Below, piece by piece: positions 24,799 through 32,410 of a stretch of 64,000 nt of DNA. The stretch comes from Micromonospora parva (lineage in GTDB: Bacteria; Actinomycetota; Actinomycetes; Mycobacteriales; Micromonosporaceae). How positions within the stretch are numbered: position 1 is the first letter of the stretch; each line of letters opens with the position of its first letter. The position numbers were made by a program, and so were the translations under genes. The notes under the pieces were generated by a model that saw only the letters and a list, made by a program, of their open reading frames with translations, searched no databases and had not been told where the DNA came from. The stretch lies in NCBI RefSeq assembly GCF_000718515.1, contig NZ_JNZS01000013.1, positions 124,001 to 188,000 of the forward strand, given 5' to 3'.

Positions 24799-26078
24799 TG
24801 CCGGACGTCTTCGCCGACCTGGTCGGTCAGGACGAGGCGGTGGCGGAGCTGCGCCGGGCCGCCGCCGCGGCGGCAGCCGTGCTGCGGGCTGGCGTGGCCG
24901 ACCGGGCACCCGCGTTGGTCGCCGCCGACCCGGCCAGCGGCGACGAGTCCGCGCTCGCGGCCGGCGACGCCGCGCCCGGTGCCGTGGACCCGTCGACCGG
25001 GATGACCCACGCGTGGATCTTCACCGGGCCGCCCGGCTCCGGTCGCTCGGTTGCCGCACGGGCGTTCGCCGCCGCACTGCAGTGCCGGCACGGCACCGGC
25101 TGCGGTGAGTGCCCCGGCTGCCACACCACGATGGGCGGCACCCACGCCGACGTGCGGATGGTAGTGCCGGAAGGGCTCTCCATCGGCGTCGGCGAGATGC
25201 GCGCGCTGGTGCTCCGCGCGGCCAGTACCCCATCCGGCGGGCGCTGGCAGGTGGTGATCATCGAGGACGCCGACCGGCTCACCGAGGCCGCCGGCAACGC
25301 GCTGCTCAAGGCGATCGAGGAGCCCCCACCGCGGACTGTCTTCCTCCTCTGCGCGCCGTCCACCCACCCGGACGACATCTCGGTGACCATCCGGTCGCGC
25401 TGCCGGGTCGTACCCCTGCGGCAGCCGCCGGCCGCCGCGGTGGCCGAGGTGCTGGTTCGTCGGGACGGCATCGCACCCGACGTGGCCCAGTGGGCGGCGG
25501 CGGCCGCGCAGGGCCACGTGGGTCGGGCCCGCCGGTTGGCGCGCGACCCGGAGGCCCGCAAACGGCGTGAGGCGGTGCTCGCGGTACCCCGCCGGTTGAC
25601 AGGTGTCGGCGCGGCGTTCGACGCGGCGTCCGCGCTGATCGAGGCGGCCGAGGCGGAGGCCGCGGCGTCGGTCACCGAGGCCGACACGGCCGAACGGGCG
25701 GCTCTGGAGACCGCGCTCGGCGCGGGCGGCACCGGCCGGGGCGCGGCCGGCGCGATGCGGGGCGCCGCTGGGCAACTCAAGGAGCTGGAGAAGCGGCAGA
25801 AGTCCCGGGCCACCCGGGCCCAGCGCGACGCCCTGGATCGGGCGCTCGTCGACCTGGCGGGCTTCTACCGGGACGCGCTCACCATGGCGCTGCGCGCACC
25901 CGTCGCCCCGGTGCACACCGACACGGCGGCGCTGGCCGGTGCCGGCGCCCAGAAGTGGGACGCCGAGGGGGCGCTGCGCCGGCTGGAGGCAGTGCTCGCC
26001 TGCCGCGCGGCGATCGAGGCGAACGTCAAGCCGCGGATCGCTGTCGAGGCGATGATGCTCGCCCTCTGGAAGGGCTGA
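24798..26078 (+). CDS. holB: DNA polymerase III subunit delta'
   Basis: A 426-aa clamp-loader subunit of the DNA polymerase III holoenzyme. The P-loop is degenerate (FTGPPGSGRSVAARAF, Arg for the catalytic Lys), as expected for delta', which does not hydrolyse ATP. A zinc module (CRHGTGCGECPGCHT) and the SRC motif (IRSRCRVVPL) are present. An Ala/Gly-rich insertion of about 45 residues follows the first helix. ATG 24798 shares a base with the tmk stop, so kinase and clamp-loader genes are coupled, as in Streptomyces. Confidence 0.94.
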   Translation: MPDVFADLVGQDEAVAELRRAAAAAAAVLRAGVADRAPALVAADPASGDESALAAGDAAPGAVDPSTGMTHAWIFTGPPGSGRSVAARAFAAALQCRHGTGCGECPGCHTTMGGTHADVRMVVPEGLSIGVGEMRALVLRAASTPSGGRWQVVIIEDADRLTEAAGNALLKAIEEPPPRTVFLLCAPSTHPDDISVTIRSRCRVVPLRQPPAAAVAEVLVRRDGIAPDVAQWAAAAAQGHVGRARRLARDPEARKRREAVLAVPRRLTGVGAAFDAASALIEAAEAEAAASVTEADTAERAALETALGAGGTGRGAAGAMRGAAGQLKELEKRQKSRATRAQRDALDRALVDLAGFYRDALTMALRAPVAPVHTDTAALAGAGAQKWDAEGALRRLEAVLACRAAIEANVKPRIAVEAMMLALWKG

Positions 26079-26094
26079 CCCGCACGTCCCGGCG

Positions 26095-26103
26095 TTGTCC
26101 ACA
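26095..26103 (+). promoter_or_regulatory. Single DnaA-box-like 9-mer after holB
   Basis: TTGTCCACA, identical to the Streptomyces DnaA-box consensus, in the gap between holB and the YbaB-like gene. It is the third such 9-mer in the window. Binding is unproven. Confidence 0.35.
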
Positions 26104-26199
26104 GGCATCGACAGGTTCGATTGTTGTGCGGTACGGTCCGTGTGCCGTGGTGACGGTGGCAGCACACTGAGTGATGGATCGCCCGGGAGGAGTCGGCCG

Positions 26200-26529
26200 A
26201 TGCCGCGGGGGGAGATCGACGAAGCCTGGATCGAGGAGGCGGTGCGACGCTACCGCCGGATCGAGTCCCTCCAGGCCGAGTTCGACCAGGCGGTGTCGAC
26301 CGTCGAGGTGACCGTCCGGTCGCCGGACGGTCTGGTCGAGGTGGTGGTCACCGCCGGTGGGCGGATCACCGACGTCCGGTTCCTCGGGCCGCTGCACACC
26401 CGCAGTCCGCGCGACGTGGCCGGTTCCGTGCAGGCCGCGGTCACCGCGGCGGCCGACGCCGCCGAATGGGCCCGGGAAAAGCTGCACAACGAGACGTTCG
26501 CCGCCTACCGACCGCTCGCGGGGGCCTGA
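26200..26529 (+). CDS. YbaB/EbfC-family DNA-binding-like protein
   Basis: A 109-aa protein starting at ATG 26200 with GGGAGGA upstream. The pattern is an N-terminal helix (EEAVRRYRRIESLQAEFDQA), a beta sheet (VEVTVRSPDGLVEVVVTAGGRITDVRF) and a C-terminal helix, the YbaB tweezers fold. Actinobacterial genomes carry many such paralogues next to WXG100/ESX-type genes, as here, where they are distinct from the housekeeping recR-linked YbaB. It is the first gene of a three-gene unit. Confidence 0.8.
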   Translation: MPRGEIDEAWIEEAVRRYRRIESLQAEFDQAVSTVEVTVRSPDGLVEVVVTAGGRITDVRFLGPLHTRSPRDVAGSVQAAVTAAADAAEWAREKLHNETFAAYRPLAGA

Positions 26530-26530
26530 G

Positions 26531-26836
26531 ATGGACACACTGCGCGCGCTCTCCGCCCGACTGGACGAGGCGAGCGCCACCCTCACCCTGGTCTCGCACA
26601 CCGTCACCGCCAGCGATCCGGCCCAGGCCGCGTTCGGCGCCGACGCGCCGGGCCGGCCGGGTGAGATCGGTCGGGCGCTGCACCGGCAGTGGACCACCGC
26701 CACCGACGACCGGGCCCGGGAGGCCCGCGCCGCCGCCGGTCGACTGGCCGCCGCCGCCGCGGCGGTGCGGGAGGCCGCCGACCGCTACGCCGAGGTCGAC
26801 CGGGCGGCCCGCCGCCGACTCACCGGGGAACCGTGA
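26531..26836 (+). CDS. EspC/WXG100-like small helical protein
   Basis: A 101-aa, almost entirely helical protein with ATG 26531 directly after the YbaB stop. It is Ala/Arg-rich with a central turn (AFGADAPGRPGEIGRALHRQW), resembling ESX-1 secretion-associated EspC-type or WXG100-like proteins that pair with a partner helix hairpin. No WXG is present. The stop overlaps the next ATG (TGATG at 26834-26838). Secretion is inferred from context only; no ESX machinery is in the window. Confidence 0.6.
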   Translation: MDTLRALSARLDEASATLTLVSHTVTASDPAQAAFGADAPGRPGEIGRALHRQWTTATDDRAREARAAAGRLAAAAAAVREAADRYAEVDRAARRRLTGEP

Positions 26837-27516
26837 TGGACGCACTGGACCGGCTCGCCGAGCCCGGCCTCGACCTGCTCCGCCGGGTGGACACGCTGAT
26901 CGCCGCCGGCGTGCCCGAGGGGCACCGGGTCTGGCCGCTGCTGCGCCGCATGCAGGTGCTGCCGGGCGACGCCGTCCGCAGCTTCCTCGACCTGCACCCG
27001 GTGCCGCTCGCCAGCGCCGGGCACGCGGTGCGCCGGCTCGTCCGGGGGTACGACGACGTCTGCGCCGCGCTCACCGACTCGGTGCTCTGGTCCGGCCCGG
27101 CTGCCACCGCGTACGGGCAGCAGCGGGCCGCGCTGCTGCGTCACCTCGACGAGGGGCCGGACAGCCTGGTCGGGCGACTCGACTCCACCGCCGGATACGC
27201 CGACGCCCTCGCCGACTGGGTGGAGGGCAGCCGTCTCGCGCTGGCCCGCACGCTGGCCGACGTGCTCCGCTCGGCCGAGGCGGTCGCCGTGGTCGCCGCC
27301 ACCGCCACCCGCGCGCCAATGCGCCCCGGGCCGGTCGGGCCCGGCGTCGCCGACGCGGCCGAGATCGCCGCCCGGGTGCTGGCGGTGCTGTGCGTCGCGT
27401 ACGACGGTGCGGAGACGCTGCTGCGACAGTGGGCGCCGAGCCTGGCCGAGACCGCGTGGCGTCCGCCGACGGACGGGCGACCCCGCTACGACCAGCCCAC
27501 CCGGGTCGGCTGGTAA
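26836..27516 (+). CDS. WXG-like helical protein, partner of the preceding gene
   Basis: A 226-aa protein with ATG 26836 overlapping the preceding stop. It is mainly helical, with LWSGPAATAYGQQRAALL in the middle, which resembles the WxG turn of WXG100 proteins, then further Ala-rich helices. The C-terminus (YDQPTRVGW) is polar. With the two preceding genes it forms a coupled YbaB / EspC-like / WXG-like cassette. The specific function is unknown; a type VII-type substrate or chaperone is a reasonable guess. Confidence 0.6.
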   Translation: MDALDRLAEPGLDLLRRVDTLIAAGVPEGHRVWPLLRRMQVLPGDAVRSFLDLHPVPLASAGHAVRRLVRGYDDVCAALTDSVLWSGPAATAYGQQRAALLRHLDEGPDSLVGRLDSTAGYADALADWVEGSRLALARTLADVLRSAEAVAVVAATATRAPMRPGPVGPGVADAAEIAARVLAVLCVAYDGAETLLRQWAPSLAETAWRPPTDGRPRYDQPTRVGW

Positions 27517-27801
27517 CCCGAACCTCGGGCCCGCGCCGCCCCGGACAGGCCACGGCGTCGCTCGCGGGCACCTGACCTGAGCCGGTGCCCACGGCGACGC
27601 CGTGGTCTTCCCCCTGCACCCCCCGCAGGTCTGTCTCCACTCAACGCCGTCGCGGCACGTTTTGTCTCCTGCCCGGCCCCGGATTCAACCGTCCGGGCGA
27701 GGAGCAACGGCACGACGGGACGCCCGGCAATGGGTCGAGTCGACGGCGATGAATGGCAGCGGGGCGTAGCCGGCCGGTGCGCCCTGCGCCGCGACCCGTC
27801 G

Positions 27802-27807
27802 TAGGGT
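27802..27807 (+). promoter_or_regulatory. -10 element of a likely leaderless ricT transcript
   Basis: TAGGGT followed by six G residues and ATG 27814. The G run could also act as a ribosome site, so this case is ambiguous. The preceding 280 bp (27517-27801) hold no gene or feature that I can see. Confidence 0.4.
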
Positions 27808-27813
27808 GGGGGG

Positions 27814-28653
27814 ATGGGCATGCTCTGCGCGGTCAGCTTCAACCGGTACGGGCGGCTCTACTACCTCGACCCGGGTGACCTGCGTCCGCAGGTGGGCGAC
27901 CGGGTGCTGGTGCCCACCGATGACGGGCCCGAGGTGGCGGAGTGCGTGTGGGCCGCGCAGTGGGTGACCGAGGACACCGATGGCTTCCCCCGCCTGGTGG
28001 GGCTCGCTGGCGACGATGACCTCCGCCGGGACGAGGTGTTGCGTCGGCGCAAGGCTGAGGCGAAGGTGGCAGCGAAACGGCTGATCCGCTCGCACGGCCT
28101 GCCGATGAAGGTGGTGGCGGTCGACCACGTGCTCGGCTCCGCCGAGAGCGGCGGCGAGCGCAGCACCGTCTACTTCACCGCCCCGCACCGGGTGGACTTC
28201 CGATCCCTGGTCCGCGATCTGGGCGCGACCCTGCACTGTCGGGTGGAGCTGCGTCAGCTCTCCGCCCGCGACTCGGCGCGGGTGCAGGGCGGCATCGGCT
28301 CCTGCGGTCGGGACCTGTGCTGCGCCACCTTCCTCACCGACTTCGAGCCGGTGACCATCCGGATGGCGAAGGACCAGGACCTGCCGCTCAACCCGCTGCG
28401 CATCTCCGGCGCGTGCGGCCGGCTGATGTGCTGCCTCAAATACGAGCACCCGCTGTACCAGCGCTTCCAGGAGACCGCCCCGGCGGTCGGCAGTCGGGTC
28501 TCCACGCCGGAGGGTGACGGCCGGGTGGTCGGCCACAGCGTCCCGAGAGACGCGGTGACAGTACGCCTGGACGCGGACGGCTCGCGCTCCATGTGCTCCC
28601 GTGCCGACGTCTGCGGCTCCCGTCAAGCCCACGACCAGCGCTACACCCCCTAA
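27814..28653 (+). CDS. ricT: RicT/PSP1-family regulatory iron-sulfur protein
   Basis: A 279-aa PSP1-domain protein related to Bacillus RicT (YaaT), which in a complex with RicA and RicF binds Fe-S clusters and stimulates RNA maturation and competence or sporulation. The central cysteines are conserved here (GSCGRDLCCATF and GACGRLMCCLKYE). An extra Cys pair lies near the C-terminus (MCSRADVCGS). Homologues sit in the same holB neighbourhood in other bacteria. No RicA or RicF partner is visible in this window, so its role in actinobacteria is open. Confidence 0.88.
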   Translation: MGMLCAVSFNRYGRLYYLDPGDLRPQVGDRVLVPTDDGPEVAECVWAAQWVTEDTDGFPRLVGLAGDDDLRRDEVLRRRKAEAKVAAKRLIRSHGLPMKVVAVDHVLGSAESGGERSTVYFTAPHRVDFRSLVRDLGATLHCRVELRQLSARDSARVQGGIGSCGRDLCCATFLTDFEPVTIRMAKDQDLPLNPLRISGACGRLMCCLKYEHPLYQRFQETAPAVGSRVSTPEGDGRVVGHSVPRDAVTVRLDADGSRSMCSRADVCGSRQAHDQRYTP

Positions 28654-28700
28654 CCCCACCCCCGGCCCACCCACCCCCGGCCCCACTCCCGCCGGTCCTC

Positions 28701-28760
28701 GTTGATCAAGAAGTTTGCGTCATGTCGGGCGCGGTTTCTGACGCAAACCTCTTGATCAAC
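28701..28760. repeat. 60-nt palindromic element, GTTGATCA family copy 1
   Basis: 22-nt arms starting GTTGATCAAGAAGTTTG and ending in CTTGATCAAC, with one G-T mismatch and a 16-nt GC-rich loop. It lies between ricT and the convergent metallophosphoesterase. The outer 15 bases match those of the element at 46313-46374 with one A/T change. Confidence 0.88.
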
Positions 28761-28801
28761 ACGGCTGTGTGTGGGGGTGGGTGGTGGGCAGGGGGGTGGG
28801 G

Positions 28802-30544
28802 TTAGGGGAGGACGGTGGGGGGTTCGGTTAGGTGGGGGGTTAGGGGGGACTTCGGGGTCAGCCAGCTTCTGGTGGGGGACTGGTCGGGGTTCACCTGCCA
28901 GTCGCGGGAGACGCGATCCACCCCGATCGGGTAGATGGTCAGCGTGCCGTCCGGGTCGATGCGCAGCCGCAGGAACGACTTGGAGTCCTCAATGCCCTGG
29001 CCGGCGAAGAGTTCGTTGACGTTCACCCCGAACGAGCTCGCCACCAGCAGGTACGCGGCCACCAGCTGGCTGGCGACCAGACCGATCACCGGGCCGTAGA
29101 GCACCGCCGCGGCGACTGCCGGAAGCGGCCACGGCCAGTCGTAGAACGGCAGCGCCAACCAGACCCAGGTGCCGGCCGCCCCCAGGGCCACCTGCGCGAC
29201 GCCGTGGCCGACGCCGAGGATCCAGTGCCGCGCGTGGCGCTTGCCGCTCGCGCTCGGCGGCTTGGCGAACAGGGCCGCCGCCACCACCGTCACCAGCACC
29301 ATCGCCACCAGCGGGACGGTGAACAGCCGCTGGTCGGTGCTGTCGGCCCAGTTCGCCGTCGCACCCGCCATGGCCAGCATCAGCAGGGTGTGCAGGGTGC
29401 CGAGCAGGGTGGTGAAGCCGGGATTGCGCAGCGGCAACCGGGGGAAGATGCCCCACCCGTAGCGACGGGACCGCGCGGCGTCCGGGTAGCGGGCCACCAG
29501 GTCGTACGGCTGGGCGGAGCTGGCCTTGCGGGTCGGCGTGTCCCGCGGTGGCACCTCGATGCGCTCGGGCAGCTTGTGGGTGGGATAGAGGTACGCGCCG
29601 CCCCCACCGCAGGTGATCAGCTGTCGGTCCGCCCCGGAGTAGCGGGCGTAGTGGTGCAGGTCGCCGGAGAGCAGCAGCCGCACCCGCGCCCCGGTCGGGT
29701 CGATGATCGTACGGATGAAGTAGTCGATCGAGTCGTACGCCGTGGGGTTGTCGACGGCCTTGACCCAGGTCGGCGCCGGCGCCGCGATGATCACCTTGGA
29801 CTCGGGGCCGAGCCGCCGGGCCACCTCGTCGAAGTAGGCCAGCTGCGGGTCGTCGAGGTACGAGCCGGACTGGTCGTCCACGCCGAGCAACCACCAGTCG
29901 GCCGGCAACTCCACGGCGAAGTACGACCGGGACTGCCCGGTGCCCCAGCCCGCGAAGTTGCGGTCCCGGGAACGGACGAACAGCCGCAGGAAAGCGGTGA
30001 GACCGTCGTACCAGTCGTGGTTGCCCGGAACCGCGAAGAGGGTGGGCTTCTCGGCCGGCGCCACCGGCAGCGCGGCCTGGTACGGCCCCTTGCACCGGTC
30101 CTCGTACGCGGCGTAGGCCGCCGACGGGTACACCTGGTCACCGCCCATCACCAGGGTCTGCGCCCGGGGCAGGCGGTGCCCGTCGACGGTCAGCTCGGGC
30201 TGCGCCAGCAGGTACGCCACCGAGTAGGTGGCGTTGAAGCCGTCACCCAGGTCGGCCACGTAGTCGAGCCACAGCCCGCCGTCCGGCCCGACCTGGCGGA
30301 AGATGCCGTCGCCGAACGCGTTCTGCAACTCGCGCTTGTCGAGGTACGCCCCGAAGAGCACCGCCAGCAGCGTCCGGATGCCGGTGCTGATCAGCAGGAA
30401 CGGTGCCAGCCACGGCACCGGCTTGCGGGGTGTGAAGCCCAACTCCAGCGGGTCGGTGCTGCGCGGCCGGTGGGCGGCGCGTTCACCGGCCGGCGGGCGG
30501 TCGGGACGCTCCGGGCGGGGGGAATCGTCGCGTTCGTCGCTCAC
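28802..30544 (-). CDS. Membrane-anchored metallophosphoesterase
   Basis: A 580-aa protein. After a charged N-terminus there is a membrane segment (WLAPFLLISTGIRTLLAVLFG), then a calcineurin-like phosphoesterase domain with its metal motifs: DLGDGFN, GGDQVYP, GNHDWYDG and SGDLHHYARY. Four or so further membrane segments follow, and a short C-terminal domain. The GTG at 30544 is chosen because TACGCT sits 7 nt upstream (leaderless pattern); the frame upstream has no ribosome site. Substrate unknown. It is divergent from tRNA-Thr. Confidence 0.85.
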   Translation of the reverse strand: MSDERDDSPRPERPDRPPAGERAAHRPRSTDPLELGFTPRKPVPWLAPFLLISTGIRTLLAVLFGAYLDKRELQNAFGDGIFRQVGPDGGLWLDYVADLGDGFNATYSVAYLLAQPELTVDGHRLPRAQTLVMGGDQVYPSAAYAAYEDRCKGPYQAALPVAPAEKPTLFAVPGNHDWYDGLTAFLRLFVRSRDRNFAGWGTGQSRSYFAVELPADWWLLGVDDQSGSYLDDPQLAYFDEVARRLGPESKVIIAAPAPTWVKAVDNPTAYDSIDYFIRTIIDPTGARVRLLLSGDLHHYARYSGADRQLITCGGGGAYLYPTHKLPERIEVPPRDTPTRKASSAQPYDLVARYPDAARSRRYGWGIFPRLPLRNPGFTTLLGTLHTLLMLAMAGATANWADSTDQRLFTVPLVAMVLVTVVAAALFAKPPSASGKRHARHWILGVGHGVAQVALGAAGTWVWLALPFYDWPWPLPAVAAAVLYGPVIGLVASQLVAAYLLVASSFGVNVNELFAGQGIEDSKSFLRLRIDPDGTLTIYPIGVDRVSRDWQVNPDQSPTRSWLTPKSPLTPHLTEPPTVLP

Positions 30545-30551
30545 CCGCCGC

Positions 30552-30557
30552 AGCGTA
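30552..30557 (-). promoter_or_regulatory. -10 element of the metallophosphoesterase gene
   Basis: TACGCT on the minus strand, 7 nt before GTG 30544; leaderless-type spacing. Confidence 0.45.
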
Positions 30558-30671
30558 GTCCCGGGCCCGATCATCCGCTGTCCGGTAAGCGTCCAGATGA
30601 CGGCCGATGTCCGGTTGGTGCGGGCAGGCGCGACGGGGGTATCCCGTTCGGTCGGTACCGCAGCGGTGCCG

Positions 30672-30677
30672 TACACT
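30672..30677 (+). promoter_or_regulatory. Candidate -10 of the tRNA-Thr gene
   Basis: TACACT ends 11 nt before the tRNA 5' end, a normal distance for tRNA promoters. The -35 is not clear. Confidence 0.4.
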
Positions 30678-30688
30678 TGTTGATCGTT

Positions 30689-30762
30689 GCCGCCTTAGCT
30701 CAGTCGGCTAGAGCGACGCACTCGTAATGCGTAGGTCGACGGTTCGATTCCGTCAGGCGGCT
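30689..30762 (+). tRNA. tRNA-Thr(CGT)
   Basis: A 74-nt cloverleaf. The acceptor stem GCCGCCT pairs with AGGCGGC, with discriminator T. The anticodon arm ACGCA-CTCGTAA-TGCGT gives anticodon CGT (30723-30725), reading ACG. The T arm GACGG-TTCGATT-CCGTC is intact. CCA is not encoded. An integrase remnant lies immediately downstream on the opposite strand, so the 3' half has probably served as an attachment site. Confidence 0.96.
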
Positions 30763-30769
30763 CGGTACG

Positions 30770-30804
30770 GAAGCCCAGGTCATCGGCCTGGGCTTCTGCC
30801 GTTT
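30770..30804 (+). terminator. tRNA-Thr terminator
   Basis: GAAGCCCAGG / CCTGGGCTTC perfect 10-bp stem with a 7-nt loop, followed by TGCCGTTT, starting 8 nt after the tRNA. Confidence 0.8.
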
Positions 30805-30957
30805 CTAAGGTCGACCACTCAACCTGCTCACCGGACCACAGCGCCCCTCCCTCCAGCCGGGCATCAGCTTCCCGATCAACCTCGGGGCCACCGAGAGTGA
30901 CGTTGATCTGAGAGTGATCGAGGATCTCTGTGACGACGCGGACGCAGTCGGGGCCAT
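30797..30957 (-). pseudogene. Remnant of a tyrosine integrase C-terminus
   Basis: Minus-strand translation gives RVVTEILDHSQINVTL followed by PEVDREADARLEGGALWSG. This matches the end of phage-type tyrosine recombinases, where a segment like VVMEILGHSQI..T precedes a PEV..REAADRM..ALW tail. About 7-8 residues around the expected catalytic Tyr (NTYxHV) are missing, and no N-terminal or Arg-box part is present upstream. The frame runs on into the tRNA, as is common for integrases next to their attachment site. It therefore marks an old, inactivated integrative element. Confidence 0.7.
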
Positions 30958-31005
30958 GAACGACGGGTCGGAGGCACCCGGCCTGGCGGCGATGCCTTAC
31001 GGCTG

Positions 31006-31359
31006 TCACCACTGCTCATCGAGGGCTGCGATCTGCCTACGGAGGTTTCGGGCATCGGTCGGCGGCAGGACCGCAACGGCGACGTCCAGGACCCAGCGCA
31101 GTTCGGGCGGGTTCGGACAGCACTCCATCACCCCGCAGCCGGCGCTCTCGTCCCACAAGCGATGCCATGGGTGGCGCACAAACCATGACCAGGTGCGTAG
31201 TGCATCAGACACGGCCTGGTTCCAGAGTCGCGTGCGTTCGAGGGAGGCGATGACCTTCAAGCCCTGGGCCGAGAGTCCAGGGATCACCGAGGTTGACCCG
31301 TCAAGAGGTCGCCGGTAGATGAAGTCGGCACGCAGTTGCGCGGGGCGCCTACGCGGCAT
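31006..31359 (-). CDS. Hypothetical protein, possible island gene
   Basis: A 117-aa protein with several Trp residues (RTWSWFVRHPWHRLWDE) and a short Cys pair (GCGVMECCPN), ending LRRQIAALDEQW. A weak AAAGGG site lies before ATG 31359. Codon use is less GC3-biased than in the flanking core genes, which fits imported DNA next to the integrase remnant. No family is recognised. The downstream gene on the other strand starts 91 nt away. Confidence 0.5.
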   Translation of the reverse strand: MPRRRPAQLRADFIYRRPLDGSTSVIPGLSAQGLKVIASLERTRLWNQAVSDALRTWSWFVRHPWHRLWDESAGCGVMECCPNPPELRWVLDVAVAVLPPTDARNLRRQIAALDEQW

Positions 31360-31436
31360 TGCCCTTTCGTGGAGTCGACATGCCGATCATCGTTGCACAC
31401 CGGCTTTCGGCACAGAGCTTGTGAGCGATACCGCCG

Positions 31437-31442
31437 TAGTCT
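31437..31442 (+). promoter_or_regulatory. -10 element of the 31450 gene
   Basis: TAGTCT with 7 nt to GTG 31450; leaderless-type spacing. Confidence 0.5.
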
Positions 31443-31449
31443 TACGCCC

Positions 31450-31827
31450 GTGGGTCCAGATCGACCAGATCCCCGTCCGCTGTCACCAGAGGAGGCCGCG
31501 GTCCTGCATGCGTTGCTGTCGCAGGACTTCCCCGGCGCGAGCGAACTCCGGATGCAGTCGCGGAACGTCCTGGCTCAGCCGGGTTGTGGCTGTGGCTGCG
31601 GCACTATCTGGCTTTGGCCGCAAGGTCGACACCCACCGGCCTCCGGTGCGACGCGTCCGGTACCAGCCGAAGGCATCGTGGTCGACGATCAAGGCAAGAC
31701 GGTTGGCGGCATCTTGCTGTTCGTTCAGGAGGGCCAATTGGCGGACCTTGAGGTGCACTCGTACGACGAGCCACTGCCGATGCCCTCGGCGCACCGGGTG
31801 TCGTGGTTCCTCAGAGACCGTCTATGA
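31450..31827 (+). CDS. Hypothetical protein with Cys-rich motif
   Basis: A 125-aa protein. GTG 31450 is supported by TAGTCT 7 nt upstream. An N-terminal helix (LSPEEAAVLHALLSQDFPGASELRMQ) is followed by a PGCGCGCGTIWL motif, then a beta-rich C-terminus ending in an acidic patch (LEVHSYDEPLPMPSA). The Cys-Gly run could bind a metal. It is coupled by an ATGA overlap (31824-31827) to a DUF6228-like gene. Small two-gene units of this kind are common accessory genes in actinobacteria; immunity-type roles are speculative. Confidence 0.6.
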   Translation: MGPDRPDPRPLSPEEAAVLHALLSQDFPGASELRMQSRNVLAQPGCGCGCGTIWLWPQGRHPPASGATRPVPAEGIVVDDQGKTVGGILLFVQEGQLADLEVHSYDEPLPMPSAHRVSWFLRDRL

Positions 31828-32258
31828 GCGAACCGTTCGTCCTTGAGAGGTCTGGCGACCAGCGGTGGCTTGTTCATCCGCCGCACGATCCGTACGGCGA
31901 CGGCTACGTCTACACGATCGCGACGGAGTTGCACGAACTCAACATGACAGCGTCGACAGTCGCCAAGATCGATGGACTTTACGCCTCCCCGGACACGACG
32001 CTGCCCGGGTTCGTGGAGAGGCTCGCGGCCGATTGGGAGGGTTGGAGCGGCACCCGTACCTGGACATCGATGGAACGCGAGCTGGTGATCGATGCTCGGC
32101 ACGACGGTCGAGGCCACGTGTCGCTGGGTGTGACTCTTCGGGCTCCCGGCCCCGACTGGGACGACACGGCCTGGTCCGCCAGAGCGGTCTTCGTCCTCGA
32201 AGCGGGAGAGGAGCTGACCCGCTTCGCCGGCGACCTCACACACTTCCTCCGTGCATAG
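31824..32258 (+). CDS. DUF6228-like protein
   Basis: A 144-aa protein translated from ATG 31824, overlapping the previous stop. It is beta-rich (YVYTIATELHELNMTASTVAKIDGLY), with a central WEGWSGTRTW segment and a C-terminal part typical of the DUF6228 group (SLGVTLRAPGPDWDDTAWSA, then a helix ending THFLRA). No catalytic residues stand out. Family assignment is from memory of the pattern and is moderate. Confidence 0.6.
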   Translation: MSEPFVLERSGDQRWLVHPPHDPYGDGYVYTIATELHELNMTASTVAKIDGLYASPDTTLPGFVERLAADWEGWSGTRTWTSMERELVIDARHDGRGHVSLGVTLRAPGPDWDDTAWSARAVFVLEAGEELTRFAGDLTHFLRA

Positions 32259-32410
32259 CAGCGGTCGCTCTTACCGCAGCATGTCCGCGTCGCCCGTCTC
32301 CTGATCGACAGCCACACGCAACGGCCATCCAAAACTCACGACATGGCAACGCCGCACGCCGGTCACAGTCGCCACCTGCTCGACCCGGCCATCCACGGAC
32401 TGCCGCATGG

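Noticed and set aside
30695..31012. Intact minus-strand gene of 105 codons ending inside tRNA-Thr
   Set aside because: Its middle is an integrase tail with a deletion and its end is the antisense of the tRNA, so it is treated as a pseudogene remnant.
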